From contig NZ_CP094972.1 of NCBI RefSeq assembly GCF_025985425.1, forward strand, positions 1-64,000: a stretch of 64,000 bases of DNA, read 5' to 3'. Every line of letters begins with the position of its first letter. Positions within the stretch are counted from its first letter, which is position 1. Under the pieces are notes generated by a model that saw nothing but the letters and a program-made list of their open reading frames with translations, was not told the origin of the DNA and made no database searches. Made by a program: the position numbers and the translations under genes. The DNA is from Entomomonas sp. E2T0 (GTDB taxonomy: Bacteria > Pseudomonadota > Gammaproteobacteria > Pseudomonadales > Pseudomonadaceae). This document shows positions 55,733 to 64,000 of the stretch, in pieces.

Positions 55733-56751
55733 TTTATACGAAGGGGCTTACCAGCCATAGCTAATAAAATATCGGTAAGCCCTTGCCAACAGTCACCAGA
55801 TGCTTGTCCTTTAATTTGTGCATCTACTTGCTGTGCTTTGATCAATAACTCTCCCCATTGATTAGCAGTATATCTTCCTATAGCTTGTTGGAAAATTCCT
55901 TGACGCTTTGACCAAATAGGTGGCCTAACTTGTGAAAAGGCCTTTTGCAGAGGAATGCCCTGCCCTGCTAATTGAGCCAATGTCATTAAGGCACGTAATT
56001 CTTTAGTTAATGTCCATAACACTAGAGTTTCTGCTGCTCCTTCTGCCCTTAACCCTTGCAACATGCGTAAACTATGAGTGGCATCACCTTGTAAAGCAAT
56101 ATCCACTAACCCAAAAATATCAAAGCGAGCACTATCTACTACCATTGCTTGAATATGCTCAACATCCACTAAGGAATCATCACCTATCAACAATTTAAGT
56201 TTTTCTATTTCTTGAGCAGCAGCTAATAAATTACCTTCCACTCTCAATGAAAATAACTCTAATGCATCTGCTGTAATAGATAATCCTAACGTTGCTAATC
56301 GTTGTCTAATCCATTGTGGCAATTGATTAACCTCAATCGGCCAAACTTGTATCAGTTGGCATAATGGGCTATCAATGACGGTTTTGACCCATTTTGTTTT
56401 AACATCTAATTTAGGCGCTGAAATTAACAATAAAGTATCTTGTGGAGGATTCTGCAAATAACTCAGCAATGCCTCCCCTTTGTCTGATAAAGAACCTGTC
56501 TTTAGGCGAAACTCCAATATTCGCTTTTCTGCAAATAAAGACATGCTAGCTGCTTCATCATATAACACTGACCAATCAAAATTTGTTTCTACATTAAATA
56601 ATTGTCGTTCACTATAGCCTTCAGCCCTAGCTGCAGCGCGAATAGCATCTGTGGCCTCCATACATAGTAAAGGTTCATCACCTGCTACAATGTAGATAGC
56701 ACTTAATTCTGCTTGTAATTGTTTAGTTAATTGATTGGTATTTAATTTCAT
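55729..56751 (-). CDS. holA: DNA polymerase III subunit delta
   Basis: 340 residues. Clamp-loader delta subunit that opens the beta clamp. Start MKLNTNQLTKQLQAELSAIY and IVAGDEPLLCMEATDAIR match HolA; FSLRVEGNLLAAAQEIEKL and the C-terminal CWQGLTDILLAMAG are typical. In the conserved leuS-lptE-holA order, but a terminator-like hairpin lies directly before its start codon. Confidence 0.94.
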   Translation of the reverse strand: MKLNTNQLTKQLQAELSAIYIVAGDEPLLCMEATDAIRAAARAEGYSERQLFNVETNFDWSVLYDEAASMSLFAEKRILEFRLKTGSLSDKGEALLSYLQNPPQDTLLLISAPKLDVKTKWVKTVIDSPLCQLIQVWPIEVNQLPQWIRQRLATLGLSITADALELFSLRVEGNLLAAAQEIEKLKLLIGDDSLVDVEHIQAMVVDSARFDIFGLVDIALQGDATHSLRMLQGLRAEGAAETLVLWTLTKELRALMTLAQLAGQGIPLQKAFSQVRPPIWSKRQGIFQQAIGRYTANQWGELLIKAQQVDAQIKGQASGDCWQGLTDILLAMAGKPLRIN

Positions 56752-56754
56752 AAA

Positions 56755-56782
56755 AGTAAAGAGCCTGTCATGAACAGGCTCT
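56755..56782 (-). terminator. hairpin between lptE and holA
   Basis: AGAGCCTGT / ACAGGCTCT perfect 9-bp stem, 5-nt loop, then TTTACTTTT on the minus strand, directly followed by the holA ATG. 10 bp past the lptE stop. No separate Shine-Dalgarno is seen between hairpin and ATG. Confidence 0.75.
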
Positions 56783-56792
56783 AGAATAATGA

Positions 56793-57425
56793 TTAACGTT
56801 CATTAAACTTTTCGATCTCATCTAAAGGAATACTATGTAATAGTGACTTACGACGTTCCTCTATAGCTTTCTGTTGAGCTTTTTCGGCCTCAGCTTTTAA
56901 TCTCACTTGCTCTTCAGCTGCTGTTTGTAAGGTATCTAATTGCTCAGCTGAAATAGCTTGTAAACGCTCTAATAACAAAGTAACAGCATCTGCTCTTATC
57001 CTTTTATCTATCAGCTCAGATTGCTGCTCATCAGCCACAATATTATTAGAGTCACTGATATATTCTCCACGTGCCTCTAAAGAATCTTCTATTAATAATA
57101 GATCACCAGTGCCATAGATTTGATATTCAAGGGTCAATATTTTTGCTATTTCTGTACCACGTATATCATTAGCAAAACTTAACGTTCTGTCATTCCATTT
57201 CTCTGATACAGTTAATTTATACTCAGCAGTATCATAAATCTTCACACCAGCAGCAGTTAATCTATCCTTGAGTTCTTTAACAAAAGGACCATACTTGTCC
57301 CCCGCAGAGACTGCCATTTCTTTAATTTCAATTTTATCATCATTAGTACCACGTAAATGAAAACCACAAGCAGTTAACATGAGTGCCATTATGCTGACTA
57401 TAAAATAACTTATTAAACGCTTCAT
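56793..57425 (-). CDS. lptE: LPS assembly lipoprotein LptE
   Basis: 210 residues. Lipobox LTAC (Cys20) followed by GFHLRG, the LptE signature. Plugs LptD in the outer membrane for LPS insertion. The C-terminus is a Glu/Gln/Lys-rich helix (EEQVRLKAEAEKAQQKAIEE), longer than in E. coli but usual for Pseudomonas relatives. Second gene of leuS-lptE-holA. Confidence 0.94.
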   Translation of the reverse strand: MKRLISYFIVSIMALMLTACGFHLRGTNDDKIEIKEMAVSAGDKYGPFVKELKDRLTAAGVKIYDTAEYKLTVSEKWNDRTLSFANDIRGTEIAKILTLEYQIYGTGDLLLIEDSLEARGEYISDSNNIVADEQQSELIDKRIRADAVTLLLERLQAISAEQLDTLQTAAEEQVRLKAEAEKAQQKAIEERRKSLLHSIPLDEIEKFNER

Positions 57426-57456
57426 ATATTATGAAACTCCATTACTGATCTTTATG

Positions 57457-60078
<2,622 letters not shown>

Positions 60079-60223
60079 TCAATTAGGATTGAGTAATAAA
60101 CCTGCTAGCATACATTAGTTAGCAAAAGATAAAAAGCCAAAGCTAATGATCTCTATAAAAAAGTCCTTTGATAATAATTTCCCCTAATACTCACTAACCG
60201 TTTACTGAGCTAACAAGATCAAT

Positions 60224-60775
60224 TTACTGCTGTTGCTTTAACTTATTTATCTCACTCACTACTCTTTCAACTGTACGCTTTAAAAAAGCCAGTGTATCTG
60301 TATCCGTAATCACACCATCTGTTACTTTTTCGCCAATATGCGTTAATGCTGCTTCTCTTAAAGGGATGATATGGCATAACATAGAGGCAAACGTCTCACG
60401 TAATTGATACTGAGCACGTACACCACCCAAATCACCTGTTGATTGAGTAATAAAATAGACTGGCTTATGTAAAAAACAACTATTAAAGGCTGGACGAGAT
60501 AACCAATCCAAGGTATTTTTTAATACCCCAGGAATGCCATGATTAAACTCTGGACATACCACCAGCACTCCATCAGATTGTTGTACTAGTGCTCTTGCAT
60601 CGGTTACTGCTTTAGGTAATACCTCTTTTTCTAAATCACCATTGTAATGAGGTAAAACACCAATATCTAACAACTCAAAAACAGCTTGCGGTTTAATCAT
60701 TTCAACTATTGCTTTTAAAATAATTGTTGAATAAGAATCTTGGCGTAAACTACCTGAAATACCAACTAAACGCAT
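60224..60775 (-). CDS. NADPH-dependent FMN reductase (ChrR/YieF type)
   Basis: 183 residues, flavodoxin-like. FMN phosphate loop GSLRQDSYS (8-16), PEFNHGIPGVLKNTLDWLSR isoalloxazine segment, ITQSTGDLGGVRAQYQLRE. Quinone/chromate/azo reductase activity is possible; physiological substrate unknown. Separate from thrC by a terminator. Confidence 0.9.
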   Translation of the reverse strand: MRLVGISGSLRQDSYSTIILKAIVEMIKPQAVFELLDIGVLPHYNGDLEKEVLPKAVTDARALVQQSDGVLVVCPEFNHGIPGVLKNTLDWLSRPAFNSCFLHKPVYFITQSTGDLGGVRAQYQLRETFASMLCHIIPLREAALTHIGEKVTDGVITDTDTLAFLKRTVERVVSEINKLKQQQ

Positions 60776-60811
60776 TATATCCTCACGAATTTCTTAATTT
60801 ACAAAATATAG

Positions 60812-60842
60812 AAATAAATAAGGGAGCTATTTGCTCCCTTAT
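60812..60842 (-). terminator. terminator of hom-thrC
   Basis: ATAAGGGAGC / GCTCCCTTAT perfect 10-bp stem, 5-nt loop, followed by TTATTTCT; 12 bp past the thrC stop. Confidence 0.85.
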
Positions 60843-60854
60843 CCATAATGACGA

Positions 60855-62264
60855 TTACAGTGGCTTGCCTCTATTACCATGTTGGCTAACAAAAGCTTGT
60901 ATTTTCGCTAAATCATTAGCAAGCACTGTACAACGTTCTTCACGTTTAAATAGATCAGTTAAATGGGCAGGAAGTTCAATAGCTTTTGCCACACCTGCTT
61001 TTTCCACTGCTTCTGGGAACTTCACAGGATGAGCAGTACCTAAAGTAACCATAGGTAAAGCTAAACTACGACGACATAAACGAGCCGCTCTTACTCCAAT
61101 GGCAGTATGAGGATCTAATACTTCACCTGTTTGTTTAAATACTTCTGCGATAGTTGCACAGGTTTCTTCATCAGACACTGCTAATGAATCAAATAATTTA
61201 CGTGCTTCTGTCCAACGATCTTGTTCTATAGAAAGCTGACCTGTTTGCTTAAAGTTATCTAATAACTCAGCTACAGCCTTACCATTGCGACCATGCAAGT
61301 CAAACAGCAAACGCTCAAAATTAGAGGAAACCATAATATCCATCGAAGGAGATAAAGAAGGATGCAACTGATCTTTATCATAATGGTTACCTGACATAAA
61401 GCGATGCAGAATATCATTACGATTAGTCGCTACAATCAACTGATTGATTGGCAAACCCATATTACGTGCTAAATAACCCGCAAAAATATCCCCAAAGTTA
61501 CCTGTAGGCACAGAGAATGCCACAGAACGTGATGGTCCACCTAGTTGTAAAGCAGCATAAAAGTAGTAAACAACCTGCGCCATAATACGCGCCCAATTAA
61601 TTGAGTTTACTGCTACTAAACGAGTACCTTTTAAGAAACCTTGATCTGCAAAGCTTGCTTTAACCATTTCTTGGCAATCATCAAAATTACCTTCAATGGC
61701 AATATTATGAATATTATCACCTAAGATAGTGGTCATTTGGCGGCGTTGTACTTCTGATACGCGATTATGTGGATGCAGAATAAAAATATCTACATTCCCA
61801 CAACGGCGACAACCCTCAATGGCTGCTGAACCAGTATCACCAGAAGTTGCCCCCATAATCACTACACGTTCATTACGTTTAGCTAATACATAATCTAATA
61901 AACGACCTAGTAATTGTAAGGCAAAATCTTTAAAGGCTAAGGTTGGGCCATGAAATAACTCAAGTACCCATTCATTACCTGCTAAAGGACGTAATGGGGC
62001 TACTGCCTGATGAGCAAACACGCCATAAGTTTCTTCAAGAATTTGTTTAAAATCAGCATCAGGAATACTACCCTCAACAAAAGGGCGCATGACTTTAAAA
62101 GCTAGCTCGTGATAAGGTAAACCAGCCCAACTACTAATTTCTTCTACTGTAAAGCGAGGTAAATTTTCAGGCACATATAAGCCACCATCAGAGGCTAAAC
62201 CTGCTAATAAAACATCTTCAAAGTTTAATGCAGGCGCTTGCCCGCGAGTACTAATATAACGCAT
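60855..62264 (-). CDS. thrC: threonine synthase
   Basis: 469 residues, PLP enzyme converting O-phosphohomoserine to threonine. PLP-binding Lys112 in PTLAFKDFALQL; GATSGDTGSAAIEGC; long Pseudomonas-type enzyme (about 469). Follows hom by 15 bp. With hom it forms the last threonine-specific steps; thrB is elsewhere, as in Pseudomonas. Confidence 0.97.
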   Translation of the reverse strand: MRYISTRGQAPALNFEDVLLAGLASDGGLYVPENLPRFTVEEISSWAGLPYHELAFKVMRPFVEGSIPDADFKQILEETYGVFAHQAVAPLRPLAGNEWVLELFHGPTLAFKDFALQLLGRLLDYVLAKRNERVVIMGATSGDTGSAAIEGCRRCGNVDIFILHPHNRVSEVQRRQMTTILGDNIHNIAIEGNFDDCQEMVKASFADQGFLKGTRLVAVNSINWARIMAQVVYYFYAALQLGGPSRSVAFSVPTGNFGDIFAGYLARNMGLPINQLIVATNRNDILHRFMSGNHYDKDQLHPSLSPSMDIMVSSNFERLLFDLHGRNGKAVAELLDNFKQTGQLSIEQDRWTEARKLFDSLAVSDEETCATIAEVFKQTGEVLDPHTAIGVRAARLCRRSLALPMVTLGTAHPVKFPEAVEKAGVAKAIELPAHLTDLFKREERCTVLANDLAKIQAFVSQHGNRGKPL

Positions 62265-62279
62265 AGTTAATACACTTTA

Positions 62280-63584
62280 TTAATTTAGCTGTTCAACACG
62301 AACACGTACTACTTGCCCCTCTACACCCTCTAAGGCTTCAAGTGCAGTAATCGCATCATTCATTTTTGCTTCAGTTACTTTATGGGTAAGTAAAATCATT
62401 GGGACTTTACCATCCATTTCTTCTAACTCTTTTTGCATAATAGATTCAATATTAATACCACGCTCGGAGAGGATAGTCGCCACTTGAGCCAATACACCTG
62501 GAGAATCTTTAGCTTGAATTCGTAAATAATAAGCCGTTTCACACTCAGTAATAGGTAATACAGGTACATCAGATAATGCTGATGGTTGGAATGCTAAATG
62601 AGGCACACGGTTTTCAGGGTCAGATGTCATCACTCGCACAACATCTACTAAATCAGCTACCACTGCTGAGGCTGTTGCATCCATACCTGCACCTGCACCA
62701 TAGTATAATGTTGAACCTACTGCATCACCATTTACCATTACAGCATTCATTACGCCGTTTACATTAGCTAGTAATTTCTCTGCTGGGATTAATGTCGGAT
62801 GTACACGTAATTCAATACCTTGTTCTGTGCGTTTTGCCACACCCAAATGTTTAATACGATAGCCTAAAGCATCTGCATACAATACATCTTCAGAGGTTAG
62901 TTTAGTAATACCTTCTGTATAGGCTTTATCAAACTGTAAAGGAATACCAAATGCAATAGACGCTAAAATAGTTAATTTATGTGCAGCATCAATACCTTCC
63001 ACATCAAAGGTAGGATCAGCTTCGGCATAACCTAACTGCTGCGCTTCTTTTAATACATCAGCAAACGCACGGCCTTTTTCACGCATTTCAGTCAGGATAA
63101 AATTACCTGTACCATTAATAATACCAGCCACCCAATTAATTTGATTACCCGCCAATCCTTCACGAATTGCTTTAATAATTGGGATACCGCCAGCCACTGA
63201 AGCTTCAAAAGCAACAATAACACCTTTTTCTTCTGCCTTAGTAAAAATTTCATTACCATGTACAGCAATCAATGCTTTATTAGCAGTAACTACATGCTTA
63301 CCATTTTCAATTGCTTTAAGTACTAACTCACGAGCTAAGGTATAACCGCCAATTAACTCAACAACAATATCAATTTCAGGGTTATTTACTACATCAAAAA
63401 CATCTTCCGTAATAGGGGTGCTACCTGTTTGACATTGTGGGTTAATAGAGCGAGCTGCAATTTGTGCTACCTCAATATCTCTACCTGCGCGACGAGCAAT
63501 CTCTTGCGCATTACGCACTAATACATTAAAAGTACCACCACCGACAGTACCCAACCCACATATGCCAACTTTTACTGGTTTCAA
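62280..63584 (-). CDS. hom: homoserine dehydrogenase, TTG start
   Basis: 434 residues, the usual Pseudomonas length, when started at the TTG at 63584: it reads (M)KPVKVGICGLGTVGGGTFNV and GGTGGGAG lies 7 nt upstream. No ATG is available near. Rossmann GLGTVGG, TANKALIAVHGNE, catalytic region GTGNFILTEM, and a C-terminal ACT domain (YYLRIQAKDSPGVLAQVATI) for threonine feedback. First gene of hom-thrC. Confidence 0.96.
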   Translation of the reverse strand: MKPVKVGICGLGTVGGGTFNVLVRNAQEIARRAGRDIEVAQIAARSINPQCQTGSTPITEDVFDVVNNPEIDIVVELIGGYTLARELVLKAIENGKHVVTANKALIAVHGNEIFTKAEEKGVIVAFEASVAGGIPIIKAIREGLAGNQINWVAGIINGTGNFILTEMREKGRAFADVLKEAQQLGYAEADPTFDVEGIDAAHKLTILASIAFGIPLQFDKAYTEGITKLTSEDVLYADALGYRIKHLGVAKRTEQGIELRVHPTLIPAEKLLANVNGVMNAVMVNGDAVGSTLYYGAGAGMDATASAVVADLVDVVRVMTSDPENRVPHLAFQPSALSDVPVLPITECETAYYLRIQAKDSPGVLAQVATILSERGINIESIMQKELEEMDGKVPMILLTHKVTEAKMNDAITALEALEGVEGQVVRVRVEQLN

Positions 63585-63665
63585 GCTAATACTCCCACCT
63601 ATTAACAAAATTAATGCGCAACATTACGAGGCTACGCGATATTAGTCAATAATTCTTTTACAAAT

Positions 63666-64000
63666 TCATGGATTATTTTTTGGTTGCTGCTGATCCGCTA
63701 TATTCTGTCCTGTCTGCGCTATACGCACTTTGTTATAACTATTAACAATAATATAAACTCGATCACCAACACGAATAATCTGGTTAGGGTCTACCTCTTG
63801 TACAATAGAAATTAAACGACCATCTTCACCATCTTGTTTAATAATCATTTCTACGCCATCAGTACGAGTTAAGCCTTCTTCGGTTACTGTACCAATTAAA
63901 CCTACAGCCACTGCACCAATCACCGCCCCTACCACAGCACCAGCCGCATCACCAAATGAATTAGCCCCACCTGAAGCACCAGCAGCACCTCCTGCAATAG
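63666..64000 (-). CDS. glycine-zipper (SlyB-like) protein, N-terminus outside window
   Basis: The frame is open from the window edge; 111 codons are visible including the stop, and the start lies outside. It begins inside a Gly/Ala zipper (AGGAAGASGGANSFGDAAGA, then VVGAVIGAVAVGLIG), followed by a small beta domain (GVEMIIKQDGEDGRLISIVQ, RVGDRVYIIV) and a Gln/Pro/Asn tail. This is the glycine-zipper 2TM/SlyB/Pcp lipoprotein arrangement; a lipobox would be expected upstream. Role: outer-membrane lipoprotein, function uncertain. Confidence 0.8.
   Translation of the reverse strand, partial: IAGGAAGASGGANSFGDAAGAVVGAVIGAVAVGLIGTVTEEGLTRTDGVEMIIKQDGEDGRLISIVQEVDPNQIIRVGDRVYIIVNSYNKVRIAQTGQNIADQQQPKNNP

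Overview
The window is a dense, AT-rich (roughly mid-30s % GC by eye) bacterial chromosome segment with about 65 genes. Gene content and order are those of Pseudomonadaceae-type gammaproteobacteria. Examples are dsbD-aroQ-accB-accC-prmA, lepA-lepB-DUF4845-rnc-era, algU-mucA-mucB-mucD beside ygfX-sdhE/ygfZ, DUF1315-DUF2797-pepN, trmB-earP-efp, aceE-aceF, rnd-ycgL-dehydrogenase-lpxL, leuS-lptE-holA and hom-thrC. An AT-rich genome with Pseudomonas synteny and an arginine-type EF-P/EarP pair fits an insect-associated Pseudomonadaceae lineage such as Entomomonas. That placement is inference and was not checked by any search.

Layout. 1-2.6 kb: accessory surface genes (YwqK-like repeat protein cut by the window edge, a pilin-like membrane protein, a lipase without signal peptide) and clpS without clpA. 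2.7-13.0 kb: two housekeeping blocks on the minus strand (prmA-accC-accB-aroQ-dsbD, then era-rnc-DUF4845-lepB-lepA). 13.2-17.8 kb: the envelope-stress locus mucD, mucB, mucA, algU with a convincing self-regulated sigma-E promoter, then ygfX-sdhE, divergent from ygfZ. 19-23.5 kb: an envelope lipoprotein cluster (CsgG/LpoB-like protein, LpoB family, YcfL family, COG3014 family) and two NlpC/P60 lipoproteins. 23.7-34.5 kb: metY, an AI-2E family permease, a glutamine synthetase-like ligase, pepN, gltA and thiS-thiG. 34.8-37.8 kb: two small stress-type proteins (CsbD, DUF1328), then trmB, earP and efp.

37.8-41.8 kb is the least conserved part: a 543-bp gene-poor gap, msrA, a PACE efflux gene divergent from a LysR regulator, a degraded monooxygenase pseudogene, a PanD of non-Pseudomonas type and a small lipoprotein. 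41.8-50 kb: aceF (three lipoyl domains), aceE, lpxL, a hydroxyacid dehydrogenase, ycgL and rnd. 50-54 kb: an InaA-type kinase and an iron-type ABC importer with a Fur-box candidate. 54-57.4 kb: recO (away from era), a membrane J-like protein lacking HPD, and holA-lptE. 57.4-64 kb: leuS, an FMN reductase, thrC, hom and the C-terminal part of a glycine-zipper protein.

The most interesting signals are regulatory. Terminator-like hairpins lie inside three apparent operons: between mucA and mucB, between lptE and holA, and directly over the ribosome-binding site of msrA. There is also a J-domain-like membrane protein without the catalytic HPD, a pilin-like C-terminal domain on a non-pilin membrane anchor, and a four-gene LpoB/CsgG-type envelope cluster. 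I saw no CRISPR array, prophage, insertion sequence, rRNA or tRNA gene, and no clear new defence system.
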